Shown in pieces: positions 17,750 to 26,822 of a stretch of DNA of 64,000 nucleotides; position 1 is the stretch's first letter; every line of letters starts with the position of its first letter. Both the position numbers and the translations under genes were made by a program. The notes below the pieces were generated by a model. That model was not told the DNA's origin, ran no database searches, and was given only the letters and a program-made list of their open reading frames with translations. The DNA is from Pseudomonadota bacterium (GTDB lineage Bacteria; Pseudomonadota; Alphaproteobacteria; Rhizobiales; Beijerinckiaceae): NCBI GenBank assembly GCA_020161575.1, contig JAIUNR010000004.1, positions 124,001-188,000 on the forward strand, in the 5' to 3' direction.

Positions 17750-18349
17750 TCATGCGAGGCCAGCGTTCTTGAGATAATTATAGGCGTCGATGATCGCACG
17801 CAATTTGTCTTCGCGCGAACGATCACCTTCGTTGAGGTCGGGGTGGAGACGTTTGGCAAGTTCCTTGAAGCGTTGACGGATCATGGCCTTGTCGGCGCTC
17901 TCGTCAAGCCCCAGTGTCTCAAGCGCCTTGAGCCCCGCACGGCCTACCGGCTTCTTGCGTGTCTGCCCGGCGGCCTCGCGCGCCTTTCGCAGCCTCTCGA
18001 GGCGCGCACGCAGCAAGGTCGCGGCATCCAGTTTTGAATCGGGGGGCACCTGACCGTTCACACCCGCATTCCAGGTCGGGCGGTGGCCCGTCAGCGCATC
18101 CTTCTGGAAATCCTGGATCGCCCCATCGGTCATACCGGCGAAGTAATTGTAGGATTGGTTGTATTCCTTCACATGCTCAAGGCAAAAGGTATAGAATTGT
18201 CCTTCGTGGTCACGCCCCTTCGGCGCCTTGAACGCGCCCTTGCGCGTGCAGCCGGGATGCTGGCAAACAGGGCCATCCGCAGGACGCGCTTCTTCCGCCA
18301 CCGGCTTGGAGCGGATCTTGTCGAAGAGCGGGGAATTGAGATTCATCAT
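17750..18349 (-). CDS. J-domain (DnaJ-class) protein
   Basis: 199 residues. The C-terminal J domain (about 142-199) holds HPD in KRLHPDLNEG. The N-terminal half has a possible zinc site, Cys29, Cys34, Cys56 and His59 (VCQHPGC, FCLEHV), followed by the conserved segment QSYNYFAGM. J domains stimulate DnaK; the client is unknown. This DnaJ-like gene next to cobS and bolA is common in Hyphomicrobiales. Two adjacent ATG codons (18349, 18346) serve as start. Confidence 0.88.
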   Translation of the reverse strand: MMNLNSPLFDKIRSKPVAEEARPADGPVCQHPGCTRKGAFKAPKGRDHEGQFYTFCLEHVKEYNQSYNYFAGMTDGAIQDFQKDALTGHRPTWNAGVNGQVPPDSKLDAATLLRARLERLRKAREAAGQTRKKPVGRAGLKALETLGLDESADKAMIRQRFKELAKRLHPDLNEGDRSREDKLRAIIDAYNYLKNAGLA

Positions 18350-18441
18350 GGGCGAATTCTAGTTTCGAGCCCCATGTCAGGGCAAGGCCCGCCTCTCGCA
18401 ACCGCGAAAGAAAGTGCACGGCAAACAAAGTGAAAATCGCA

Positions 18442-18708
18442 ATGGCCATGAAAGACAGAATCACCTCAACCCTTCAGGTGCTCGATCCGGTTACTCTGGA
18501 GGTGATCGATGAAAGCGAGAATCATCGCGGCCATGGCGGCTGGCGCGAGGGCGGAGAGACGCATTTTCGCATCCGTATCGCCGCGCGCGGGCTGGATGGC
18601 CTTTCGCGCGTTGCCTGCCATCGCCGAATCAATACGCTTCTGGCCGATGAATTCGCGCGCGGGTTGCATGCCCTCGCGATCGAGGCCAGGGGTGCCGGCC
18701 CGGCGTAA
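18442..18708 (+). CDS. bolA: BolA family protein
   Basis: About 88 residues. The BolA fold is recognisable from MKDRITSTLQVLDPVTLEVID, then ETHFRIRIAARGLDGLSRVACHRRINTLLADEF and HALAIEARG. BolA proteins bind Fe-S glutaredoxins through a conserved His and can act as regulators. Start uncertain: ATG 18442 or ATG 18448, neither with a strong ribosome binding site. Divergent from the J-domain gene with 92 bases between them. Confidence 0.85.
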   Translation: MAMKDRITSTLQVLDPVTLEVIDESENHRGHGGWREGGETHFRIRIAARGLDGLSRVACHRRINTLLADEFARGLHALAIEARGAGPA

Positions 18709-18780
18709 CTGGACTTTTGCAGCGCGGCATGGGAAAACGCGGCGCGGCAAGCCGCTCCACCGGGCCATTTCATCTTCCTC

Positions 18781-20076
18781 ATGTTAGCGATCGAACTCCT
18801 TATTGTCCTCGCCCTCACCCTGGTGAACGGGTTTTTCTCAATGTCGGAGATGGCGGTTGTTTCCGCCCGTCGCGCCCGGCTTGAAGCCATGGCGGAAGCC
18901 GGCGATCGCGGCGCGGCGAAAGCCGCCGAACTCTCGCGTGATCCCTCGCGTTTTCTCTCGGCCGTGCAGTTCGGCATCACCCTTGTCGGCATCGTCGCCG
19001 GTGCTTTCGGCACCGCGACGCTCGGCCAGAAACTGGGCGATTTCCTGAACGATTTCGCGCTGATCAAGCCTTACGCCGAATTCATCGCCTATGCGGTTGT
19101 CGTGATCGGGATCACCTTCGTCTCGATCGTGCTGGGGGAGCTGGTGCCCAAGCGCATCGCGCTCGCGCATCCCGAGGCGGTGGCGGCACGCGTGGCGCGG
19201 CCGCTCGCCTTCATCGGCGAAATTGGCCGTCCCATCGTGAACCTGCTCGGGATTTCGAGCGCGATGATCCTGACGATCCTGCGCATTCCGCAGACCCGCG
19301 ACCAGACCGTGACCGAGGAGGAGGTCCACACCATCCTCCAAGAGGGAACCGAATCCGGCATTATCGCCCCCGCCGAGCGCGCGATGGTGCGGGAGGTGAT
19401 CGGCCTCGCCGAGCGCCCGGTTTCCGACATCATGACGCGCCGCGCGGATGTCTATTGGGTCGATGTCGCGGATGACCCCAAAGTGGTGCGCGCCGAATTG
19501 CGCCAATGCCCGTTCAGCCGGGTGGTGGTCGCCAAGGGCGGCTCGATCGATGAGCCGCTCGGCTTCGTGCACAAGAAAGACCTGCTTGACCTGCTGCTCG
19601 AAGGAAAGCCGCTCGATATTGAGAAGAATGTCCGCGAGCCGATCTTCGTCCCCGAAGTGTCGTCCGTCCTCGATGTGCTCGAACTGTTTCGTGAAAAGCG
19701 CAACCATTTCGCTTTCGTGCTCGACGAGTTCGGCACCTTCGAGGGCGTTCTCACTCTCACCGACATGCTCGAGGCGATCACCGGCGACATTCCCGAGGAA
19801 CACGAGACCGAAAGCCGCGCGATCATCGCGCGCGAGGATGGCTCCTTCCTCGTCGATGGGCGCACCGAGATCGACATGCTCGAGGAGCGCCTTGCGATCG
19901 AGGTTGCCGAGGATGCCCGTTTCCGCACGGTTGCGGGCCTCGCGCTCGAGGTTTTCGGGCGCATTCCCGCGGATGGCGACAGCGCCGATTTCGGCAACTG
20001 GATCATCGAGATCATGGATATGGACGGTCGGCGCATCGACAAGCTGCTTTTCCGCCTGCGCGATGAAAACCGGTAA
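18781..20076 (+). CDS. CNNM / CorC_HlyC-type membrane protein with CBS pair
   Basis: 431 residues. An N-terminal CNNM (DUF21) domain with about four membrane segments (1-160, containing GFFSMSEMAVVSARRARLE and GELVPKRIAL) precedes two CBS domains (about 200-325, VSDIMTRRADVYW). A C-terminal CorC_HlyC domain ends the protein (about 340-425). The family is called hemolysin-like for historical reasons; members are implicated in Mg2+ or Co2+ homeostasis. Stand-alone gene, convergent with the MFS gene. Confidence 0.9.
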   Translation: MLAIELLIVLALTLVNGFFSMSEMAVVSARRARLEAMAEAGDRGAAKAAELSRDPSRFLSAVQFGITLVGIVAGAFGTATLGQKLGDFLNDFALIKPYAEFIAYAVVVIGITFVSIVLGELVPKRIALAHPEAVAARVARPLAFIGEIGRPIVNLLGISSAMILTILRIPQTRDQTVTEEEVHTILQEGTESGIIAPAERAMVREVIGLAERPVSDIMTRRADVYWVDVADDPKVVRAELRQCPFSRVVVAKGGSIDEPLGFVHKKDLLDLLLEGKPLDIEKNVREPIFVPEVSSVLDVLELFREKRNHFAFVLDEFGTFEGVLTLTDMLEAITGDIPEEHETESRAIIAREDGSFLVDGRTEIDMLEERLAIEVAEDARFRTVAGLALEVFGRIPADGDSADFGNWIIEIMDMDGRRIDKLLFRLRDENR

Positions 20077-20087
20077 CGTCGTCCGAG

Positions 20088-20105
20088 TCGCCCCTGCGGG
20101 GGCGA
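20088..20105. terminator. Possible hairpin between convergent genes
   Basis: TCGCCCC-TGCG-GGGGCGA forms a seven-base-pair stem between the stops at 20076 and 20113. It has no T-run on either strand, so terminator function is weakly supported. Confidence 0.4.
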
Positions 20106-20112
20106 AAGAGCG

Positions 20113-21321
20113 CTATGGCGTTTTCGGCCGTGCCGGGGCGCGGGCATAGATCAGCGCCGAGACCAGCAACAGCAGACCAAAGGCGATATGCAGGTTGTCA
20201 TAGGTGGCCGCCGGGCTCATGCCCTTGGCGCGCATCGCCTCCACCGCATGGCCCGAGAGAAGCTGGGCCACGCCCGTACCGCCGATCGAGACAAAATTGA
20301 TGAAGGTGATCCCGCGCCCGAGCACGTGCGGCGGCATGAACAGCCGGCCATGCGCGATGAGAACCGCGTAGGAAACGCCGAAGAGCCCCGCCAGCGCCAT
20401 CAGCGCCAAGGCTATCGGCAGGGGCGGGGCCGGCCAGAAACCGAGCAGCAGGAACATGGCCGCGCAGAGCAGGTTGGCGACCAGGACCACGCGCTTTGGA
20501 TCGTTGATCAGGCTCGCGATCGGCCCCGAGAAAATCGCCGAGGCGGTCATTGCCAGCGCCAGAAGCAATACGGCATTGCCGCGACCGATGAGATCGAGCC
20601 CGTGCACCTCGCCGAAATACGGCCCGATCCAGAGCGAGCGCTCGGTGAAGACAGGTGCGGAAATCGCGAAGGCCATCACGAGGATCGGCACCATGCCAGG
20701 CGCCTTGAGAAGGGTTGCGACATCGCCGAAAAGCGAACCGCCCTCCGGCGCCTTTTCCTTCGGCGGATCCCGAAAAACAGCGTAGATCAAGGCCGCCACG
20801 ATCAGGGAAATCACTGCGAAAACCTGCATCGAGGCACGCCAGCCAATCGCCTTGACAAGCAGGGCAAGCGGGCTTGCCGCCACCAGCCCGCCGATCAGCC
20901 CGCAGGCAAGGAACACCGAGCCGATGGCGGCGAAACGCTGGGGTGGCTCGGTCTTGGCGAAGAAATAGAGCGGGCCCATCAATTGCGGCGCGCAGCCGAT
21001 TCCAATCAACGCCATGCCGACCAGCGCCGTGAACGGCGTGGTCGCGGCTGAAAACAGCCAGGCGCCGGCAACCGCGAAAAGCAGCGAAAAGGCGATCGTC
21101 AGCCTCGGCCCCACCCTGTCGAGAGCGATGCCAACGGGAAACTGCGACAGCGAAAAGGCGAAGAACCAGGCGGAGCCCAGCGCGCCGAATTCCGCCGGGC
21201 CGATGCCCAGATCCCGCACGAGATCATCGTAGATGACGGTGAGAAACGAGCGGAAGAACTGGCTCAGCATGTAGCCAAGCGCAGCGGCGGCGAAGATTGC
21301 TGCGCGGCTTTTCGATGTCAT
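20113..21321 (-). CDS. MFS transporter
   Basis: 402 residues with about 12 membrane helices. A major facilitator motif-A-like loop GIALDRVGPR follows helix 2 (residues about 60-72), and a long cytoplasmic loop occurs near 195-210. Substrate unknown. Its ATG overlaps the stop of the M14 carboxypeptidase gene by four bases, and it is the last gene of a thiolase - carboxypeptidase - MFS operon, which suggests uptake or export of a related organic acid or peptide product (inference). Confidence 0.85.
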   Translation of the reverse strand: MTSKSRAAIFAAAALGYMLSQFFRSFLTVIYDDLVRDLGIGPAEFGALGSAWFFAFSLSQFPVGIALDRVGPRLTIAFSLLFAVAGAWLFSAATTPFTALVGMALIGIGCAPQLMGPLYFFAKTEPPQRFAAIGSVFLACGLIGGLVAASPLALLVKAIGWRASMQVFAVISLIVAALIYAVFRDPPKEKAPEGGSLFGDVATLLKAPGMVPILVMAFAISAPVFTERSLWIGPYFGEVHGLDLIGRGNAVLLLALAMTASAIFSGPIASLINDPKRVVLVANLLCAAMFLLLGFWPAPPLPIALALMALAGLFGVSYAVLIAHGRLFMPPHVLGRGITFINFVSIGGTGVAQLLSGHAVEAMRAKGMSPAATYDNLHIAFGLLLLVSALIYARAPARPKTP

Positions 21322-22967
21322 CGGGCGCAGACCGCACCGTCAGCGGGGGTCGCCGGGTCGGATTTGACGGCAAGGGCGCGCGGCACGGCGAAAATCGGCG
21401 CTTCCTTCATGTCCGCCGCCGCCGGAATAATCCCGACGCCGAGATAGGAGCCGGGCGTGTCGGGTTCGAGTGCCGCCGCCACGATCCCCGCGCCGGCCTG
21501 CCTCATGGGGACATAGAGCGTGCCGGCAGGCAGATGCGTCTTGCGCCGGACGACCGTGACCTTGACCGCCTGGTCGGGGTTAATCGTCTCGCGATCGACC
21601 GGCTTCTTCATTTCGGTGATCTGATAGCTGTCCAGTTCCGCCTCCAGCGGCGCGGCAAGGCGGCACATGGAAATGCCAAGCCTGCGCAGCCGTTCGGAGG
21701 TCTCCTCGGCGCCGGCGGTGACGAAATAGCCCGCCGCGCGCGCCCGGTTCACCGTCGGCTCGATGATGCGGCTGTCCTGAAAGGGCACCTCGACCGGCTT
21801 GTCGGCGCCCGTCTCCGGGTCGATAAGCGGAATAGTGAGCGGTTTGGCGGGGATCTTCGCCGCCACCACGAGCGGATCCGCCGCCTCGCCGACGGATTTA
21901 CGCCCGGCATCGATCGCCTCGCGAAGGCGCGTGGCATGCGCCGCGCTCGCTTCCAGCACCGCCCTGGCGGCGATGACATGCGTGGCGACACGCCGCTGCC
22001 AGCCCTCGCGCTTGACCCCGACGCCGCGAGTCTCGATGAGGAACGACACCGCGCCGCGCAGGCCGAAAGCGTTGCGCGCGATGCCCGGATTGTTGCCGCC
22101 CATCGAGACGACCTTGTCGGACGCCCGGTTGCTGGTTGTGTAATACCAGAACATCGAGAGGCCATTCTGCTTCAGCGCGGCCTCCACCGCAGGGCGGTAG
22201 AGCTCCTCCGCCAGGCCGGAAATCTCGCGCGAGACCATCGGGTTCGTTGCGTGAAGCACCATCGCATCGACCGCCTGAATGGCGTGGAACTTCTCGATCC
22301 AGCGGTTCACCACAGAGAATTCGTGATGGTCGAACACCACATCGGGCGGCAGCATCGCCATGGCCTGATGCAGCGCGCGGGTCTCGGGCAGGAAATGCAG
22401 CAGGTGATCGCGGTTGAGGTCGAGCTTCTGGGCGGTGTCGCGCGTGAAGGCCGCCGCGCCATCCGGATTGGCGCGCGGCAGGATCGCCACGCTCACCTTG
22501 CTCAGCAGCGGCTTTGCCTCGCTGGTCGCGAGATACGCCGCGAAGGCGAGCATACCCTCGCCGCCAGCCGGCTCGTTGCCATGCTGCTGTCCGACGAACC
22601 AGAGAACCGGCCGACCAAGCCTGGCGGCGGCCGCGAAATCAGCCACCCCTTCAGCCGTGAACAGGGCCACTGGCAGGTCCCGCCCGAGCTGGGATGCACC
22701 GATCGAAATGACCTGCATATGCGGCGCGCGCGCCTTGAGCGCCGAAAGAAACGCCGCAAGCTCCTCCTGCGCGGTGAAAGTCTCGCGCCCCGCGGCAAGG
22801 GATGGCGCTTCAAGCGCGATCGCGACATCGGCGAAACGCGCACGCACGGCAGGGCTCTGGCTGGTTTCCGCGCGCGTCGAGATCAGGTCCTGCGGCTTCG
22901 TGTCCTGCGCCCACGCCGGCATCAACGCAAGGAGGGCGAGCAGGAGAGCGGAAAGCCGTTTGGCCAT
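21318..22967 (-). CDS. Exported M14 family zinc carboxypeptidase
   Basis: 549 residues from ATG 22967. Signal peptide ends near MPAWAQ. The zinc motif HGNE places His129 and Glu132 in GQQHGNEPAGGEG. A later RANPDGAAAF and the segment VFDHHEFSVVN supply further M14 features (a third His ligand candidate). The C-terminal 150 residues form a beta-rich extension. It probably removes C-terminal residues from peptides in the periplasm. It begins four bases after the thiolase stop. An earlier start at 23057 would lie inside the thiolase gene and is rejected. Confidence 0.87.
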   Translation of the reverse strand: MAKRLSALLLALLALMPAWAQDTKPQDLISTRAETSQSPAVRARFADVAIALEAPSLAAGRETFTAQEELAAFLSALKARAPHMQVISIGASQLGRDLPVALFTAEGVADFAAAARLGRPVLWFVGQQHGNEPAGGEGMLAFAAYLATSEAKPLLSKVSVAILPRANPDGAAAFTRDTAQKLDLNRDHLLHFLPETRALHQAMAMLPPDVVFDHHEFSVVNRWIEKFHAIQAVDAMVLHATNPMVSREISGLAEELYRPAVEAALKQNGLSMFWYYTTSNRASDKVVSMGGNNPGIARNAFGLRGAVSFLIETRGVGVKREGWQRRVATHVIAARAVLEASAAHATRLREAIDAGRKSVGEAADPLVVAAKIPAKPLTIPLIDPETGADKPVEVPFQDSRIIEPTVNRARAAGYFVTAGAEETSERLRRLGISMCRLAAPLEAELDSYQITEMKKPVDRETINPDQAVKVTVVRRKTHLPAGTLYVPMRQAGAGIVAAALEPDTPGSYLGVGIIPAAADMKEAPIFAVPRALAVKSDPATPADGAVCAR

Positions 22968-22971
22968 GGGA

Positions 22972-24135
22972 TCACCGGATGCGTTCGAGGATCGAGACGT
23001 AATTGGCGACAGCCGCGCCGCCCATGTTGAAGATGCCACCCAATTCAGCGCCGTCAATCTGCATCTCGCCGGCTTCGCCGCAAAGCTGCATCGCGGTGAG
23101 CACGTGCATCGACACGCCCGTCGCCCCGATCGGATGCCCCTTGGCCTTGAGTCCGCCCGACGGGTTGACGGGCAGCTTGCCGCCCTTCTCCGTCCAGCCC
23201 TCGGCGACGGCGCGCGCGCCCTCGCCGGGCTTGGTCAACCCCATCGCCTCGTATTCGATGAGTTCGGCGATGGTGAAGCAATCATGCGTCTCGACGAAGG
23301 AGAGATCATCGAGCGTGAGTTTCGCCTGCCCGAGCGCACGCCGCCAGGCGGCCGCGCAGCCTTCGAAGGCGAGAATATCGCGCTTCGACATCGGCAGGAA
23401 ATCCTGGGCATGGGCCAGCGAGCGCAGCAATACCGCGCGCTCGGCCTGCATCGCAGTTTCGACATCCGCGAGCACGATCGCCGCCGCGCCGTCGGAGACG
23501 AGCGAACAATCCGTCCGCTTGAGCGGGCCGGCGACGAAGGGATTTTTCTCGCTTTCGGTGCGGCAGAAATCGAAGCCGAAATCCTTGCGCATCTGCGCAT
23601 AGGGGTTTGAAACGCCGTTTTTATGGTTCTTGGCGGCGATGCGGGCCAGCGCATCCGATTGATCGCCATAACGCTGGAAATAGGCTCCCGCGATCTTGCC
23701 GAACACACCTGCGAAACCGGCCGGCGTATCACCATCCTCAGGCAGATAGGATGCCTTGAGCAAGGTGTTGCCAATTTCAGGCCCGGGCATGCGCGTCATC
23801 TGTTCAACGCCAACAACCAGCACGATTTTCGCGGCCTTGGCGGCGATTGCCTTTGCGGCCTGATGTACCGCCGCCGTGCCGGTCGCGCAGGCGTTCTCGA
23901 CGCGCGTCGTCGGCTTGAAGCGCAGGGCCGGGTCAGCCTGAAGGATCAATGACGCCGTGAAATGCTGCGCCGAGAAGCCGGCATTGAAATGCCCGAGATA
24001 GATCTCGTCGACCTCTTCCGCCGAGACGCCGGCATGTTCCAGCGCGCCGCGCGCCGCCGCGACGATCATCTCCTCAAGCGTTTCCTCACGCTTTCCGAAG
24101 GGAAGATGGGCCCAGCCGATGATCGAAGCACTCAT
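22972..24135 (-). CDS. SCP-x type thiolase (acetyl-CoA acetyltransferase family)
   Basis: 387 residues from ATG 24135, with AAGGAG seven bases upstream. The nucleophile is Cys83 in VENACATG, and the catalytic His lies in GHPIGATG. The C-terminus reads FNMGGAAVANYV and so lacks the second Cys of classic thiolases, as in the SCP-x/SCP2 group. This group often works with a DUF35 OB-fold partner, which is absent here. It makes or cleaves a C-C bond on an acyl-CoA; the substrate is unknown. First gene of the operon with the M14 peptidase and MFS transporter. Confidence 0.88.
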   Translation of the reverse strand: MSASIIGWAHLPFGKREETLEEMIVAAARGALEHAGVSAEEVDEIYLGHFNAGFSAQHFTASLILQADPALRFKPTTRVENACATGTAAVHQAAKAIAAKAAKIVLVVGVEQMTRMPGPEIGNTLLKASYLPEDGDTPAGFAGVFGKIAGAYFQRYGDQSDALARIAAKNHKNGVSNPYAQMRKDFGFDFCRTESEKNPFVAGPLKRTDCSLVSDGAAAIVLADVETAMQAERAVLLRSLAHAQDFLPMSKRDILAFEGCAAAWRRALGQAKLTLDDLSFVETHDCFTIAELIEYEAMGLTKPGEGARAVAEGWTEKGGKLPVNPSGGLKAKGHPIGATGVSMHVLTAMQLCGEAGEMQIDGAELGGIFNMGGAAVANYVSILERIR

Positions 24136-24462
24136 GGACAACTCCTTGGAGGTTGCGTGGATTTGGCGCCAGATTGTTCAAGATTTAACATTGCCGGCAT
24201 GCGGGGAAAAGTGAATTCCAGTCTTCAGCGTGAAGTCTGGTCAAGAAGGCCAAGCATCCTGACATCGACAAACGAAGATGAAAATCCACGCATCGCCCTC
24301 TGCGTGCCATAATCTCCTGACTTTTCCTCCGGGGAGACTGGCATACCCCTTCTCTTCCGCGAATCGCGCGGCTACGAAGAATGCTCGGGGAATGCCCAGA
24401 TCGAATCGAATTGCCGTGTCGAATCGCCACGCCGGAAGGCGGGCAGGAAAGCCGAGGCCGCC
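24136..24462. other. Divergent intergenic region thiolase - dac gene
   Basis: 327 bases without a gene. It holds a dyad CCAG-T-CTTCA-GCG-TGAAG-T-CTGG (24218-24240), symmetric except for one central T-T mismatch pair, which is a possible regulator site. No convincing -35/-10 pair was found on either strand. Confidence 0.5.
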
Positions 24463-25887
24463 GTGCCGTCACCCGTTTCACGCATCGCGCTGGCTGGCGC
24501 CGCGCTCCTGATTTCCAGCGTCGCGCTTCGCGCCGACCCGATGGTTCCCACCGTCATTGTCGATGCCGCGACCGGCGAGGTTCTCCATTCGGAAGAGGCG
24601 ACACGCCCCTGGTTTCCAGCCTCGACGACCAAGCTGATGACCGCCTATGTCGCGCTGCGCGCGGTCGAGCAGGGGCTGATCAAGTTCGACACGCCGATCG
24701 TGGTATCGGCGGTGGCGTCAAAACAGCCGCCGAGCAAGATCGGGCTCAAGGCGGGGCAGGAAATCACGCTCGAGAACGCGCTCAAGATCATCATGGTCAA
24801 ATCGGCCAATGACGTCTCCACCGTCATCGCGGAGGGGATCGGCGGCTCGACGGCGGGATTTTCCGCAATGATGAACCGCGAGGCGGCACGGCTTGGCATG
24901 CGCGAGAGCCATTTCGTCAATCCGCACGGGCTGCATCAGGAAGGCCATGTCTCCTCAGCCCGCGACATGGCCTTGCTCGCGCGTGCGCTTCTGGTCGAAT
25001 TCCCGCATTACCGCGATCTCTGGGGTATCGGCGCGGTGCAGCTCGGGCAGCGCAAATTCGCCAATACCAACGGGCTTGTCGGGCGCTATCCCGGCGCGAT
25101 GGGGATGAAGACGGGTTTTGTCTGCGCCTCGGGCTTCAACCTCGTTTCCGCGGCGGAACGCAATGGACGCACGCTGATCGCCGTGGTTTTCGGCGCGACC
25201 ACCGGGGCGGACCGCACCCTGAAAGCCGCGCAACTGCTTGACCAAGGTTTCTCCGGCGGTGGTTTCTCGCTGTTCGGCGGGCGGAGCGGCGGCATGTCGC
25301 TCGCGGCGCTCCCGACCAGTTCCGAGCGTATCGCACCCAACCGCCGCGCGGAAATCTGCGGGCGGCGCGGAGCGCCGGCCTCCGAGGAAGATTCCGGCGC
25401 GGCCATGAGCTTTAACCCCTCCGGCAACACCGACAAGCCGGATATGCTGGTCGGCTTCTCCGCCCGCGCCTTACCCGCGCATGGTGTCGGCCAGCGCGTC
25501 GGCAACCAGATCGCGCTCGGGCCGCGTACCGAATTCGACCCCATCCCCGTCTATATCGGTCGCAAGCCCGGCAGCACGGAAATCGCCCGGCGGCCGGGCG
25601 GCGAGCCCGTTCAGGCCAGAAGCCAGGCTTTCGCGCCGGAAGCCAAGCGCAACGCCTCAGGCAATCCGCTGGCGCTCACCGCGCCCCTTCCCGGCGCGGG
25701 CAGGATCGGGCAGGCGAAGGCCGCCCCGCCACGCCCTGCTGCCGGCGCATCGCTCGCCAACCGCGCCAATCTGACAGCACCGCCGCTCGCGCCCGCGCGC
25801 AACGCCGCGTCGGCCAAAGCGCCGGAAAAGAAGGTTGAGGCGCCTCGCAAGAAAAAGATCGAAGCCAAAGCCAGGCCTAGATCGTGA
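24463..25887 (+). CDS. D-alanyl-D-alanine carboxypeptidase (S11, DacA/DacC-like)
   Basis: 474 residues from GTG 24463. A signal peptide ends near ALRA. Penicillin-binding motifs are complete: STTK (Ser54, Lys57), SAN (114-116) and KTG (216-218). It trims the terminal D-Ala of peptidoglycan pentapeptides in the periplasm. After residue about 260 the protein lacks the usual C-terminal amphipathic anchor and instead has a 200-residue Pro/Ala/Arg-rich tail that ends in a Lys/Arg cluster, common in Hyphomicrobiales. The stop overlaps the start of the EamA gene. Confidence 0.9.
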   Translation: MPSPVSRIALAGAALLISSVALRADPMVPTVIVDAATGEVLHSEEATRPWFPASTTKLMTAYVALRAVEQGLIKFDTPIVVSAVASKQPPSKIGLKAGQEITLENALKIIMVKSANDVSTVIAEGIGGSTAGFSAMMNREAARLGMRESHFVNPHGLHQEGHVSSARDMALLARALLVEFPHYRDLWGIGAVQLGQRKFANTNGLVGRYPGAMGMKTGFVCASGFNLVSAAERNGRTLIAVVFGATTGADRTLKAAQLLDQGFSGGGFSLFGGRSGGMSLAALPTSSERIAPNRRAEICGRRGAPASEEDSGAAMSFNPSGNTDKPDMLVGFSARALPAHGVGQRVGNQIALGPRTEFDPIPVYIGRKPGSTEIARRPGGEPVQARSQAFAPEAKRNASGNPLALTAPLPGAGRIGQAKAAPPRPAAGASLANRANLTAPPLAPARNAASAKAPEKKVEAPRKKKIEAKARPRS

Positions 25888-26822
25888 GTGACCCTTCCCT
25901 TTCAGACCAGAGCGGAGCCCTTGCCGCCGCGCGCCGCACCATCCTCATCGGAACCGGCCTCGCGCTGCTCGCCGCGATGTCCTTCGGTATCAATGTTCCC
26001 GCCGTCCGCAGCGCTTCGCAGGCGGGGATGTTCGGCGCCGATCTCATCTTCTACCGCGCCCTCATCCTCGCCGTGCTGATCGGCGGCTTCGCGCTCGCCA
26101 CCGGGCAGCGTCTCGCCCTCATGCCGCAGGAACGCGCGCCCGTGCTCCGCCTCGCGCTGGCGGCCAGCCTGACGGCAACCTTCTATCTCTCCGCCCTCGA
26201 TCACCTTGCCGTTCCGATGGCGGTAGTGATCTTCTACACGTTCCCGCTCATCGTGATGCTGATCTCGAACCGGCTGGAGGGGCGCCGCCTCGCGGCCAAG
26301 CAGATCGGCATCTTCGCGATTGCTTTCGCGGGCCTCGTCCTCGCGGTTGGCCCCTCGGCGGACAAGCTCTCGCTGGTTGGCGTGGGCTTCGCGATCCTCG
26401 CGGCCCTGTGTTCCGCCGCCCTCTTCATCCTCGCCGGCAATGTCGAGGGTACACCGCAGCGCAACCTGTTCTGGACCCAGCTGGTGATGATCCCGGTATC
26501 GCTGGTGATCGCACTCATCAATGGCGGGCCGGTGCCCGTTGCCGTCTTCAAGGCGGCACCGATCGCGATCCTCATCGCGATGGTGGGCTATGCGCTCGGC
26601 TTCTTCCTTCAGCTCCATGCTGCCCGTCGGATCAGCGCAAGCCGCACCGGCCTGTTGTTCCTGCTCGAACCCGTCACCGCCATCGTGCTCGCGGGATTCG
26701 CGCTCGGCGAAACCCTTCGCCCGGTCGAAATCCTCGGGGTCGGGCTCATCCTGGCCGCGCTCGCAGCCGAGATCCTGATCGATACGCCAAAGGCCGAAGT
26801 AACGTCCGATGGTCCCGTCTGA
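25884..26822 (+). CDS. EamA/DMT family transporter
   Basis: 312 residues with ten hydrophobic segments arranged as two EamA repeats (about 17-155 and 165-300). It begins at GTG 25884, overlapping the previous stop as GTGA, so it is translationally coupled to the carboxypeptidase gene. Members export amino acids or metabolites; the substrate here is unknown. A partial duplication pattern, with a LEP motif in FLLEPVTAIVLAG near the end of repeat two, supports the family. Confidence 0.87.
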   Translation: MSDPSLSDQSGALAAARRTILIGTGLALLAAMSFGINVPAVRSASQAGMFGADLIFYRALILAVLIGGFALATGQRLALMPQERAPVLRLALAASLTATFYLSALDHLAVPMAVVIFYTFPLIVMLISNRLEGRRLAAKQIGIFAIAFAGLVLAVGPSADKLSLVGVGFAILAALCSAALFILAGNVEGTPQRNLFWTQLVMIPVSLVIALINGGPVPVAVFKAAPIAILIAMVGYALGFFLQLHAARRISASRTGLLFLLEPVTAIVLAGFALGETLRPVEILGVGLILAALAAEILIDTPKAEVTSDGPV

